Below, in pieces: positions 13,237-24,549 of a DNA stretch of 64,000 bases. This stretch comes from Pseudofabraea citricarpa. Lineage: Eukaryota > Ascomycota > Leotiomycetes > Helotiales > Dermateaceae. The stretch lies in contig JAPWGK010000026.1 in the NCBI GenBank assembly GCA_029641185.1, forward strand, positions 1 through 64,000, read 5' to 3'. Below the pieces are notes generated by a model. It was not told the origin of the DNA. It saw nothing but the letters and a program-made list of their open reading frames with translations, and ran no database searches. A program made the translations under genes and the position numbers. The stretch's first letter is position 1. Each line of letters starts with the position of its first letter.

Positions 13237-14244
13237 ATGCCAGACCGGAACAGAGTACCTCGCCGACCTCCAGGGATATACTCGGATTACAAAACGAGCG
13301 AATTATACCTGTACGATTTGAACATGCGAGACTACCGTCTCGAAATGGAGAAGAGGGTAAGACAATTACCGCCAAGGCCACAACCACCTCCAGGGACATA
13401 CGACCTACCGCACGCATATGAACTATCCTACATAGCGAATACTGACACTACGATACTTCACCTGTGCTCGGCTGCTGACCTTGTAACTCAGATATTCAAA
13501 GAAAACAACATCCCGTTTGCTTTCATGGATGACTTCGCCTTGTGGCTTTCCGGAGATGAGCGTCCGGCAATCAGGCTTGTGATAACACTTGACTGCGAGA
13601 TGAACCACCTCATCGATGCTATCAGCTCTCAAGAACGGTTGGTCATCCCCATCTCCGCGCTCCCCCGCCCTGAGAGGAAAATTGCTGACCTGAACTGATT
13701 ATAGGATTTTGCGCTATGCGCGCGACGTTTCGCGCGCCATGAGATTGTTTGTCAAAACCGGCGGAAAAATTGAAAATAGAGACATCCCGGAGCTGTGGAC
13801 CGAGGTGGATGTTCATGTAAAATGTGAGTTTTTGGCATGGCGTGGATGAGAAGATTGGAGTCTCGCTCCGTAGCGACAATACGGTAGTACTTTTTACTGA
13901 TTCTGTATATAGTTCCTAATTTTGGTTCTGCTGAAAGTCTGCAAGCCCCACCGAAGATGCTGACTAGAGATACGCCATTTGGAGAGAGATCATGGCCGGT
14001 AGCGGATATGGCCGCTCTCGTGAATACTTACATGGCTATGTTCGATGGTTATTCAAATACAGCCTACAATCTTGATCACGCTATATATCTTTGCGAAGAG
14101 TACCCCGACAATGTCCATGCTATTCGAACACAGGTGAATGCCGCCCATAAACAGCTTCTCATCCACGAATTCATTCGATGTTACAAGTCTGACCAGGACC
14201 GGGTCAGAGCTAGGGCCCTTAAATATACCTTAGGGTGCGATTAA
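13237..14244 (+). CDS. Hypothetical protein, nucleotidyltransferase-like fold
   Basis: Three exons keep one open frame: 13237-13637, 13705-13823 and 13913-14244, giving about 283 residues. The second intron (GTGAGT...TAG) is clear. The first uses a weaker GTTGGT donor, chosen because it alone joins the frames. The middle reads TQIFKENNIPFAFMDDFALW then LSGDERPAIRLVITLD, the pattern of fungal small nucleotidyltransferase-like proteins in which a helix with NIP precedes a strand. The C-terminal part (DTPFGERSWPVADMAALVNT and on) looks helical. Substrate and role are unknown. The N-terminus is proline-rich (PPRPQPPPG). It sits about 750 bp from a broken gene of similar start and may belong to the same expanded family. 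An alternative start is at 13027. Confidence 0.6.
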
Positions 14245-15949
14245 AGCAACGGCTCTTTTGCTACGCTGAAGCTGAACTTCAGCTTGAGAGTAGTTTGATT
14301 TGAACTCGAGTTTTCGTGGGTAGTTTGATTTTCTTATTTTCAGATGTATAAATTTAAAGGAGTACTGAGTATGCTCGTTTTTCTTTAAGCAGTTTTCTCT
14401 TCATTGATATTTAGCTAAGAACTCCAAGGCCGGCCTTCAAGACAGGTTATTGAATTAGAGTTATGGAAAATTTACTTTCACAATGATCAGGTTAGTCTAT
14501 TTGCATGCCAGGTGATTTTATGACCAAGACCTACCACCGAATAAAACAATATTGGAGGGAGGAGAGAAGTGAGGGGAAAGTTAGTGGAGTATGATGGAAG
14601 GACGATAGTGAACTTGCAGAGACAAAAAAGATAATCGACGAAAAGAGATACTCGGTTTGTTATTTATCCTACCTCTGTGCTTGGATGATAATAGTTATAT
14701 TTGATTTGATTATACTGGGATAGTTTATTTGTAAGGTAGGGAGAGGTTGTGGTGGGGTTGATTCCCCTGCAGATCTAATACGTGATTGACGGATTTGCGG
14801 GGTAGATAACCGCTTCCTTTCACTCTTCCACTGAAAGGTTGTCTCGGGCAAACATCATCGTTCTATTAATAATGAATAAGTGTTTCCCAGACAGGAGGGG
14901 CAATGGTTAAAAGAGGTAAAGTCCATCCTTGCGTCGAGAGACGCACCCTGTACGAGTTAAGCATCTTAAGTGTTTCCCTTACAAGTCTAAGTGGTCTTCA
15001 CTTAATACCACTATTATCTAGCCATTTCTCCCCTACGAAACCAGTATGCAACGAGAAAACTACGGCGGTTGGTCATGCACCACATTTATTGTCGCCAACC
15101 ACTACTCTGAATCATATTATAATCCGATATCAATATGGAGCTAGCCTTAAACTACACATTTTATGCCTTTTGGTTTAACAGTTATGTTGTATTGTCAAAT
15201 AATATGTAGGCGATAAATTTGGGTGTTTAGTTGAGGCTTTAGCGCCCATAGAACATGCTTCAATCCTGCCATCAACAGGAACATTGGAGCCAAGCTTCGT
15301 GTCTATAGTGTGCACAGCACGGCAAGTAAGAGCGATTAGTACTGCCCCTCAAGTTCGATTGGGAATTTCCTAAATCTGATCCGGGGACTGTTCCGCTTGT
15401 TGGTTGGCGGAATAGAAGTTAAGAAGGCGTAAATGGAAGTGGCATGTCAGAATTGCTGTGCAGCAGTGCTTTGGTGGATGGCCCAAATAGCGAAGACCAC
15501 CCACTGCAGTATTTTAAGCCTTATCTGCAATATTAGACAGCGCTTATCTGGGTTTTCACAGGCACAATTGCCAAAGTCAGGGGTGTCACGCTGACATAGT
15601 ATGCTCTAATAGACTAATGTTCGAGCAGGACGCAACAAAACTTGGCATGCTTTTCGAGTCATCATTGGGCAACATGATGCTAGTCAGAGTCAGATTATTA
15701 GCCAGCAATGCTAGATGCCACTCACTGACCACCTTCGAATTATGATGTGTGGTGCGAGGTTTCCAACACTCCAGGGACCATCACAATGAGTTCAACCATT
15801 GCGAGCCGAGTTCTGCCGATTAACCCTCCTGGAATCAAGTTTATCCACACATGAATTTGCATGTCGTGGCGCAGTCACCAACTCTTCGCCAAATCTGATA
15901 TGTCTGGCCCGTCTGGAGAGGGAAGAAAGGACGCAAGCTTACCTTCCAT
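14245..15949. other. Gene-free stretch, 1.7 kb
   Basis: Only short frames are present (largest about 91 codons at 14903-15178), with no recognisable motif, no splice-supported extension and ordinary composition. Nothing can be supported here. Confidence 0.5.
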
Positions 15950-17588
15950 TCAGGTATCCACACACTTAAATGCCTGCCTGAGTTTATCGTCATATTCCTT
16001 CTTCTGCTCGACTTTGCTGGCAACAAATCGCTCGTTGCCCAGGCCCCAATATACAGAAAGAGCTGCATCAGGACAATTGTCAGGAGGATCGAAATGAGGT
16101 CGAATGCGTCGTTGGAAGATGAAATAAAGTCCCGTCACACTCTCTAGTGCAAGAAAGTAGAAGAAATTTCCAGTTTCCCATCCTCGTCTCATCGTGTCTG
16201 TGAAGATTTGTGGTTTCTGTTGGTCTTGTGATATTGGAAGAAGGAGCGCCTCCTCTTCTTGAAAAACATCTAAAAATTCATGGTATAGCTCCTCAAACAA
16301 CGGAGACAGACTCTCGAAAGGTTCATCCGACAACCACGATGGTGGATGTAGCATTTCTATTGGGAGTGAACAAGCCCATTCTAGGTCGATCAGATACTTG
16401 ATATTCCACGCCTCATCGACAAAGATATTGCTCGCATGAATATCGGTTAGGGTTAGGATGAATGGTCCAGAACGCAAATCCCTACGTATGAAGAGTGGGA
16501 GGATTGTTCGGAAAGTGCTCAAGACTGCCATTTGTGCTCGACAATCAGCCTCACTATTGGCGGCGTTCAGCTGATGACGCAAACGACTATCATGGCAAGC
16601 TAGGATGTCAAGCAAAAAAGGTTCCATGGATGTATAGGTAGTACCTCTACTGATGTCCGTTGGGATACCCTCGTTCTCTAGTTGATGTAACTGAAGCCTT
16701 AGCGGACGATTTGTGAGACTAATAACTCCCTGGTTGTCCATAGTAAAAGACCCAATACGTGGCAATGGGACTTTTGCAAGCCCAAGCATGATGCGTGATA
16801 GACCGCGAAATAGATTGGTTCTTAAACGCTCGTCTTGTCGCTTCGTTTCCCACGTCGAAGAGAGCATCTCCGCATCAGCAGTTTCGATGTAATCAATGAC
16901 CATATGGCCTACATTGAGGTTGTAAAGACAGTTCAACGGGATGTACTGGCAGGGGACAGCGTAACCAAGCAGAGAGTAGATTTGGCGTCGAAGTGTTTCG
17001 AAAAACCGAGAGAAGAATGGAGCGTTATTCAATGTAGCAAACTACATTATATAGACACATATTAACGAAAATTTCAGACCGTAACCTTTCCGTAATTCTG
17101 AAAAGACTCACACTAGGCCCGCCAGAGAATGCAAACCCCCACAAATATGGGACAGGAACTTCCGGACAATTCTTGCCAATCCAGGAATAAGTCGCCACTT
17201 CAGAACGAAGCTTCTCGTCGGAGTTGCCTGGGAATTTCGATTCGCCGACTTTGAACGGGAGCGGAAAGCGAATCATTACCCTTCCACCAGGGCGCTTCCT
17301 CCAATTGATAATAGAAACAGGCAAGCAGAGATTGAAGCTACCATAATCCCATTCTGGAGGAGGTGAGAGACAGCATTTCTCGGTACCTTTAAGACGTAGG
17401 TAGCGTGATACGATATCTTCTATCTCCTTTTTGTGTTCCAGGAGATAGCTACCGAAGTCGTCCATCTGCCGCCAATATGTCAGCTCTGGTAAGACATTGG
17501 TCTCCTTGTCAGCGGCTTCCTCATATGTAATCTCTCCATACAATGTTTTAAGGGCTATCTCCTCTTCTGGTTCCGGAGGCCGTGCCAT
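15950..17588 (-). CDS. Aminoglycoside-phosphotransferase-like protein kinase family protein
   Basis: Two exons on the minus strand, 17588-17112 and 17041-15950, give about 522 residues. The 70-nt intron starts GTGAGT and ends TAG. The product belongs to the large fungal APH/choline-kinase-like family (protein kinase fold). The catalytic loop is at about residues 352-363 (LTDIHASNIFVD), with the Mg-binding segment YLIDLEWA just after. A family-typical GLSRIMLGLAKVPLPRIGSF stretch lies further upstream. The substrate is unknown for this family. Length is normal and both lobes are present, so it is probably intact. Its start is about 840 bp from the divergently transcribed CMD-like gene at 18431. 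Confidence 0.85.
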
Positions 17589-18430
17589 AGGTATCCTGCG
17601 TTGAAGTCGAATCGTGATGTTAGGTTCGAGAAAGCTTGAGCCACAAGCTGACTACGAAAGGTGCTGTATGCTTAGTCATCATTGGAGACGGGACCTGGTT
17701 ATCAGTCCGCCGTGGTGCTCACGCCAAGATGGGGGTGCATTTACAGCAAAGGACGTCCCTGGTTATTCTGCAGTGCGAAGAAGGCCAGATTCCGAGATTC
17801 CTTCATCTCATACCAAAAGTAAACCCGCTCCTGTATAGCTTGGCAGCCATAGGCTTTATTATGTAAGACAGAATACACTCTTATTACCGATCGCTTGATT
17901 GGAGCTATCAATCCAGGTGGCGACGTCGCATGACATAGCACTCCCGGTCAGCACAAGGCTGACAATTGCTTCTTCTCTATGAGGCTGAAAGACGAAAGGA
18001 GCTCGATGGAGATGCTATAGTTTGAGGGATCCTACTAGATCATGAACATAGGCTCTTAGCAAATCATAGAGGCGGCGACGGCACGATCGTGATTTTCAAA
18101 GTAAGCAGCGGGCTAGGAATGTTCGGGAGGGGGCACACACCATAACGGATACAAAACCAGAAGAAGTTTTGATGCCTTCATACTGTAGAATCAGGGCGGT
18201 TGAATGTAAAGTACCCATATTTGTCTCTTCAAGTTAAGCATTCGAAAAGGTAAGGTTTGTCTCGTGATATAAGCGGCAGCAAGCAGGTATTTAAGAGCTG
18301 CTTATCTCCTGCCCACTTCTGTTGCGACACAGTGCCAGGGAAGACGAGGATACAAAGCTGCTTCTCTTGATCAAATACGCTCCTCTTTTGAATCGAAAGA
18401 AAACAGACCTCACCCCCTCCTACAACCACA
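17589..18430. other. Divergent intergenic region (APH-like / CMD-like)
   Basis: It separates two divergent genes and so should carry both promoters. A TATTTAAG element near 18289 lies about 140 bp before the CMD-like start. Short frames at 17614-17866 overlap in several frames and have no motif. Confidence 0.4.
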
Positions 18431-19174
18431 ATGGCATCCTTCACGCCGCCGCCCGAACCAACAGAGGAGCAAGCACACGAGCTATTCCAAAAAGCGCGCG
18501 CCCAATTCCCATCTTCGACGCTGGGACACGATCAATGGTACCTGATTGTGCTGGCAGCGCTAACATACACGAACCCCACCCACGCCAAGACGCTGTACAG
18601 CTACCTTCTCAACTCCGAAGAGACGGCAAGCAGCTTCTCGACGGTCGCGGCACGACAGCGGCTGATGCGGCGCCTGCGCGAGGTGCTGGTCAAGTGCACG
18701 CCGCTGATGGGGATATGCAAGGGGCTGGAGGCGCTTCTGGGCATCATCAGCATCGAGCGAGACGAGGATCAGGACTTCACGTTTCCGCGCGTGGGCTGGG
18801 TGAACGACGAGGCGAATCGCCAGAGGGGAGATGCCTGGCTCGAAACTATCTACCAGCAGAACCTGCCCGTGCTCTTCGCCAAGCTGGAGGCTCATAAGGA
18901 GTTTGAGATGCTCTCGCGAGAGATCACCTATGGCTTGTTCCTGAGCGACATGTCGGTCCTCGGTCAGGTCGAGACGGAAATTGTCACGCTGGCTGGCATT
19001 GCCGTGCAGGATTTGCCGACTCAGACTTTGTGGCATTTGAGGGGGTGTAGGAGGATTGGCATCTCGCCCGAGGACGTGGAGATGGTGCAGAAGTGTGTCG
19101 AGCTGGTTGCAGAGTTTGGGGGGATGAGATTGTGGAAGATTCCGAGAGTGAAGGATATTGAGGGGGAGGTTTAG
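18431..19174 (+). CDS. Carboxymuconolactone decarboxylase/AhpD-like protein
   Basis: One uninterrupted frame of 247 residues with a good start context (CACAATGGC). The helical pattern matches fungal AhpD-like proteins: DQWYLIVLAALTYTN near 38-52, then FLSDMSVLGQVETEIVTLAG near 178-197, and TLWHLRGCRRIGISPEDVEM near 205-224. The last part corresponds to the CMD repeat, where a CxxC redox pair occurs in AhpD enzymes. Here only a single Cys is visible in the H-L-R-G-C segment, so peroxidase-type chemistry is doubtful. No signal peptide is seen. GC is higher than in neighbours. It lies only about 80 bp from the convergent DUF3500 gene. Whether it has any link to aromatic catabolism with the nearby quinate regulators is speculation. 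Confidence 0.75.
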   Translation: MASFTPPPEPTEEQAHELFQKARAQFPSSTLGHDQWYLIVLAALTYTNPTHAKTLYSYLLNSEETASSFSTVAARQRLMRRLREVLVKCTPLMGICKGLEALLGIISIERDEDQDFTFPRVGWVNDEANRQRGDAWLETIYQQNLPVLFAKLEAHKEFEMLSREITYGLFLSDMSVLGQVETEIVTLAGIAVQDLPTQTLWHLRGCRRIGISPEDVEMVQKCVELVAEFGGMRLWKIPRVKDIEGEV

Positions 19175-19251
19175 TGGTTTAAGGATGTGTGTGTATGATA
19201 TGAGATAAAATGCCTGTGTGCATCAAGAATAAAATCAAATTCATTAATCAT

Positions 19252-20579
19252 TTATAATTTCTCTCCTCCCTCCCTCAAAGCATTCCCATAATCACCCCCG
19301 TTCGGCATCCTCACAATCGTGTGTGTATGGAACTTGGCCGGTTCCGTATTCGTCAAGAAGACTCCAGAGTGATGATCAAACTCCAGAATAATCACCGGGC
19401 TCTGAACTCGAAAGTAGAAGGCATCTTCATCGCTATATCCACCAATCCAGCTGAACCATGTCTGGTCGAAATGCTTCTCAATGAGCTCTTTACGTATCTT
19501 CCGTGCCGAGGCAGGGAGGTATAAGAGGAACTGTTCAGCAATATCGAGCACGAGCTTCTTCTGCGGTTCGTCCATGGAAGCGACGAGAACTCCCTCATAC
19601 GGAATAATCCGATTATCTCTGAAAGCACCACACAGATGCCTCTGATCGTCCTTGTTCCAACGATCCGTAAGCAGATCGCCAGTCTGTAGCATGCCCGGAT
19701 CATGCAACTGTTTGAAGGTTTGCGCCTTCTTTTGTTTTTCCTCGGGTAGACTCTGCATTAATCTAAGACCCAAATCTCCCTCGTGATAGAGGATTGAAGT
19801 TCCCATCTTTGGTCCATCATCAATGATGTTCGGCTCAGCTCCAGTGAATGTGGGTGAGATGATGATCTGGGATCCTTTCAAGAAGACGTTCAGGCATAGA
19901 TGATGTCCATACAAACTCCAACCCCAGGCTTTAGTCGTAGACGGCGTACCGAAGACCAGGAAATTGTAAGAGTATTTGTTCATGATTTTAGGAATCGAGC
20001 AGATCTCGCCGAGGAAGTGATTGATCTCCATGGCGGCAATGGCTTTCTCGTACCCTTCAGGCGAGAAGGTGGCCTTGAGAACCGAGAGGATGGATAGTGC
20101 AACTTCTTGAGGAACTTCTTCTAGCCGTAGTCCGAAATTCCGAAGAAGCATCTCGGGATTTGACCATGCTCGCCATTCATGTGCATTGATAGGATATGAG
20201 AGCTGCTCTTTTTGTGTCTCATTGATTTTGGAGAAGACATTCTCTACTGCTGACACGATCGATTCAACCTGAACGCCTTCGTCTTGAATCTTGAATAAGT
20301 CGGGAATAATGTTGCCTGATATATTAGTTAGTCTAGACGTTAATCTACACGCATATATGACTTACCATCTGCGGTGACTCCTTTGAACGGCTCGTTGAAT
20401 AAAGTCTGCCATGCCTGGGTCAAATTATGTAACCATGGGGGAGCTTTATTATCATTGAAGAATTTTGCATAGCTCGTAGCATCCTGTTGCTTTGCAGTAG
20501 TGAATCGAGGAGAGCTAAGATCTGGCAAATGTTTGCGGAAGTCTGCCGAAGCCTGTTGGAAAGCTGCTTTGGAAGACAT
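19252..20579 (-). CDS. DUF3500 family protein
   Basis: Two exons on the minus strand, 20579-20366 and 20315-19252, joined over a 50-nt intron (GTAAGT...CAG), give about 425 residues. A start two codons earlier (20585) is also possible. The sequence matches the DUF3500 pattern: a helical N-terminus, then NYSYNFLVFGTPS-like text (here MNKYSYNFLVFGTPSTTKAW), WGWSLYGHHLCLN, SPTFTGAEPN, and a C-terminal FSWIGG...FYFRVQSPVIILEFDHHSG. The family is widespread in bacteria and fungi and has no proven function that I know. The conserved W-G-H-H and EFDHHSG histidines could bind metal (inference). No signal peptide is seen. Confidence 0.85.
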
Positions 20580-21136
20580 TTTCACTGATCTGCTATGTTG
20601 TGATGAAATGAACGTGTGAGTATAAAGTGGTAATCAACAATTCTTCGAGGACTCGAGTGGACTAATAAGTGTTTACCCCTCGGTGATGCGGGACACTCTG
20701 CACTGCATAGCCCTTGTCAATCATGGTGGGGATGAAGTGGACGCCCACGAAATAGTGGAGAAGACCATCCCCATCCTCCGCAATACCCGCTCTTGTCTCC
20801 GCCTTCTGGAAGTGCAAGGAGAATTGTTATCTTGTGTCTTCCTTCATCAAAACTTGCTATGACTCCAGATACCATGCTGGGAGTGTAAAGCACCGTTGTA
20901 TCGTAAGGTAGGTGTTGTGTCAACTTTAGATCACAGCTGCTGGACGAGTCTGATAGTGGACGTCTGAAGTTGACTCCGCCATTCGATCCGGAAGAGAATC
21001 CGGCATAGAAAATCCTGTTCTCCACCTCGGCCTAAGACCACGGCATACAGAGCCACCAATATCATCTCTGTTTGCGTATTAATCATCATATAATTATTTG
21101 TTGCGAAGATACGCTCTAATAAATCTAAGTCATCCT
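20580..21136. other. Intergenic region upstream of the DUF3500 gene
   Basis: About 550 bp between two minus-strand genes. It probably holds the DUF3500 promoter and the end of the QutA-type transcript. Frames present here (up to 102 codons) lack motifs. Confidence 0.4.
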
Positions 21137-23670
21137 TCATGTACCATCATCGCTAAATAGTCTATCAGGATCATTACAAAATTCTCTGAACATGGAATCA
21201 TTTGCAAAACCAAGCTCAGCAAGTCCATCTTCCCAATTGGATGACCTATCAATGTTAGTATCATGCTTCGCATTAGAACGGAACGTGCTTACCATTGAGT
21301 TGTGTCCAAGTGAGCTAGGCTGAGAAAGGCAGCATCACTATCTCCTCCCGGAGTCTCAGGTGCTACCCATGGTTTTTTCACATCGTCTTTCGTGGTATCT
21401 ACATCATTATGTATACTTGTGTGTGAAGCTGGTGGGGTTTCTGCGATGATGGCTGTAGCCGTCTCGAATGGGCCAATATCACCGAATTCGCCTCCGGTCA
21501 TCGGCTTTGGTGGGTTTGTGGGAGTATTTACAGATGGTAATCGTATTGTACCATCGAATCGATTTACATCTGAGTGTGACGCTGCAGAGGCATTGTTTGA
21601 GCCTGCCATTGAATCCGATCTTGTGCTTCTGCCATGAGGACTATCTTGCACTGGAGTGTTCCAGAAGTGTCGAGGCTGATTTGTAGTATCTGCTACATAT
21701 GGTGTGGTTGGTAGCGGTTCCACGTTTTTTGTACTAGCCTGCGCTATGGTTGAGAATTTGGACAGTGCAATAGCATTTTGAATCTCGCGGAAACCGGAAT
21801 TTCTCACTTCTAGCTTGATAGCAATTTCGAGGAGTTGCTCCTTCCACCCGTTGCCATCCGTTGGGTGTGTGTTGCTGAATGTCTCGTCTTCTTTCAAAGC
21901 CAAGAGAGCCGAGAACCCAAGGAGGGGCGGATAGTGGACTGGGCCAAACACGTTCAGGCATTGCTGAAGCTGTAATGTGAGTTGTGCGGACATGGGCATA
22001 ATGCTTGAAGAGGATTGTTTGTTTGGCGGATGAGATAGCGCATGCAATCGCATGTAGACCAATGTCGAGATATGAAGGAGATGTAGGACTGTATGATGGG
22101 GTAGTGGGTGTTGAATCTGCCTTTGAGATCGATTCTTGAACTTGGCTGCACTATCTGCAAGTCTTGCGCGAAGGACAGAATGCTGTTTCTCCCATTGAGA
22201 TCCCAAGGACTTGTCACAAATGACCTCGTTTAGAACGACAAGAACCTCAATTAACCGATTGAAAGTGCTCGTGGTGAAGGACGGATTACGGAAGTGGGTA
22301 AAGGCTTGAGAAGAAGTTTGGGAATCAACCCAGGGTTCCCATTCTTCAGGCCCATCCTCAAACAGAGGTCCGACGTGAAGAAGAGAATCTTTTCGCAAAT
22401 GAGGAAGTCTGTTCATGCGAGCAGCAAGGAGAGTGTCGAGAGCAAAGCAAGCAAGAAAGACGTGCAAATCACGCCCTCCAGCCTTCCGAGACTGATCGAC
22501 AAGCTCCAATGGCTGTGCAGGTTTATCCAAACCTAAAGATATAGCAACTCTTACAGCTTGACCAATTTGCATCCAAGCAGCATCCAAAGATGCATACCTC
22601 ATATTGTATAGTACCATTAGAAGTAGAGCTTGCACATGTCCTAGTTCATAGCTTGATCGTTCAGAAGGGATTAAAGCTTTGGCTGCGGCATATAGCTGTT
22701 CAGTTGTAATATTATCGTGTCCGAGAGGACTGATTGGCGTTGATGATTCCACTGTAGGATGATCGGTATACGCCAATAGCGCCCATAATGCCGCAATCTC
22801 GCCAGTCCCCGGAGAGTTGAGAGTAAGGGTTCCTGATATCTCAGAATACCTATAGGATAATCTTAGTAGATCATGGCGTTCAATAAATGGCAACCAGCAA
22901 TGTGTGAATGTGAAGTACGAGTCCAATAGCCTGCCAGCTCGCTCTGGAAGTTGGCTAGGAACAACCAATTTGAATGTAAGAGCTTGGAGTGTTTTCAAAT
23001 CTGAACCAGGTGGAACAGATAAGGGCCTAAAATATCCTGACTGCGTCCTCCTATGGTTACCGAGCGGCGATACCATGGGAGCAGAAACGTCTGGCAGCGC
23101 ATACTCGGGATAGCTGGAGGTTTCTTGCATTGGCTCGAAAAGTGGTGTAGGTTCTACTTGTTTTTCTTGCTTCTCAACCCGTCGCCGTTTCCAGCCTTTG
23201 CCTTCAAAAGATTCGAGAATTGGAATGAGGTTCTCCATCTGGCTTGACACATCGCTCCGCTTCCAAGTCTCATGCAATTTTTCGTCCATCTTTTCTACAT
23301 TCCATCCTGTCGATGGCGGCTCCAACATGTAGTCATCGTCATGCCCGTCCCGTGCAATGGATACCACCAAGTCCTCGAAGCTCTTGTCTCTCGATATAGC
23401 CAGTCCTAGAAGCCGTTCCAGGCCTCGAACATATCCTTCGGGCAGACCCCGCCTTCTCAATATCGGATCGTAGGTGCAGGCCTGATTGTTGACGGAGCAT
23501 GATGCGCATGGATGTCCTCCATCGCACTTATATTTCCTGCCTCTACATCGATCGCATGCTCTGGCCACTCGAGCTGCCAACTGTGCAGGTGTCTGACGCT
23601 TGCGCTTCGAGTTCGTGGGGTTGGGATCAGAGGGTTGACTGTCCACTTCAGCTGGGAGTGTGCCGTTCAT
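21137..23670 (-). CDS. qutA: Quinate pathway transcriptional activator, QutA/QA-1F type
   Basis: Two exons, 23670-21293 and 21245-21137, with a 47-nt intron (GTAAGC...TAG) near the 3' end, give about 828 residues, close to the 816-825 of QA-1F and QUTA. A Zn2Cys6 cluster sits at residues 39-65 (C39, C42, C49, C55, C58, C65; CDRCRGRKYKCDGG then HPCASC). A fungal-specific transcription factor domain follows (about 230-520), with the typical GTLTLNSPGTGEIAALWALL and QALLLMVLYNMRYASLDAAW segments. The short second exon encodes an acidic end (WEDGLAELGF, EFCNDPDRLF) that is conserved in QutA-type activators and supports the gene identity. It binds DNA in the nucleus and turns on quinate utilisation genes in related fungi. 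It is divergent from the QutR-type repressor across about 880 bp, the same pairing as in Neurospora and Aspergillus. Confidence 0.88.
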
Positions 23671-24549
23671 GACAGTATACCTGTCTCCGCGAACAGAGGA
23701 CCTCGCAATTCGAATTCAAGCAACAATGCATTGAAAATGAGGCCAAGGGCGGCGGATGCGCGATTTGTCGACTGTGGGGTAGGAGACCAAGTTTCTTTCG
23801 TTTTCGTCGCTGGCAGCTGTCGACAACCTAGACCAGGCTCTTTCTTGTATCTATCAATCGCTGAGAGGAGTGCGGGCGGGGAAGAATAATAACGAGTGTC
23901 GTATGAGCCTCCAGAGAGCTATTGAGGCCATTGCCAGTGTGTGAGGCAGAAGAGAGAGCAGCTTTCCCCAGACCGTCGAAGGGATTTGTCGTTCTAGCCC
24001 AAGCCAAGCACACTCTGGGGCTGCGAAGTGGGCTGGAAGGAGTGGATGGTCAGTGGATGGTCAGTGGATGGTCAGTGAGTAGTGATGTGGATGTGTGGAT
24101 GGTGTGGATGGGGAAGACTGATGAGTGGTTCGCCGTGACTTGGTGGATAGACTTGGACGAGGAGCCAGTGGGAAACTCTTGCAGCTCGTCGGAGGAGAGT
24201 TTAGCCGTGTAGCATCCTCCCATGAACTTATTTTCGATTCCTCCGTCTGCACACTCCACCACCACGACCGCCCCCTCGTTCAGTTTCCCCTCCCTCGTCC
24301 TCTCGTCCTTGTTGTCGTGCGACCGCGTACCCTCAAGTTATATCCTCATATTTTCCAACGCATGCGCCTTCTCAATGATCTGATCCGACCATGTCTCTGC
24401 GAGCTCTCTGCCCTAAGCTGTTGTCGATCCTCTTGTCGCCAACCTGACGGTCGCCCTTTGAACGCGCGCGTGCCCGTTGGGCGGTGGCCCTCGTCATACC
24501 ACTTTGAGGACGGACAAACAACCCAAGCATAGATATCCAAAGGGTCTGC
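23671..24549. promoter_or_regulatory. Shared promoter region of the quinate activator and repressor
   Basis: An 879-bp divergent intergenic region. By eye I see no clear match to the 16-bp QA-1F/QUTA palindrome (GGRTAARYRYTTAYCC), so regulation by autoactivation is not supported here. It holds a small tandem repeat at 24040-24077. The side near the repressor gene is C/T-rich (about 24240-24310), as is common upstream of fungal transcription starts. Confidence 0.5.
24040..24077 (+). repeat. Short tandem repeat, unit about 12 bp
   Basis: The unit AGTGGATGGTC(N) occurs three times in tandem, and related GTGGATG words continue to about 24112. It lies in the divergent promoter region of the quinate regulators. 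Confidence 0.7.

Noticed and set aside
14903..15178. 91-codon plus-strand frame in the gene-free stretch
   Set aside because: No motif, no splice-supported extension, composition like the surrounding non-coding DNA.
18322..18897. 191-codon plus-strand frame overlapping the CMD-like gene
   Set aside because: Out-of-frame shadow of a GC-rich coding region; the CMD-like frame has clear family text.
23671..24549. QA-1F/QUTA 16-bp operator in the divergent promoter
   Set aside because: No convincing GGRTAARYRYTTAYCC match found by eye on either strand.
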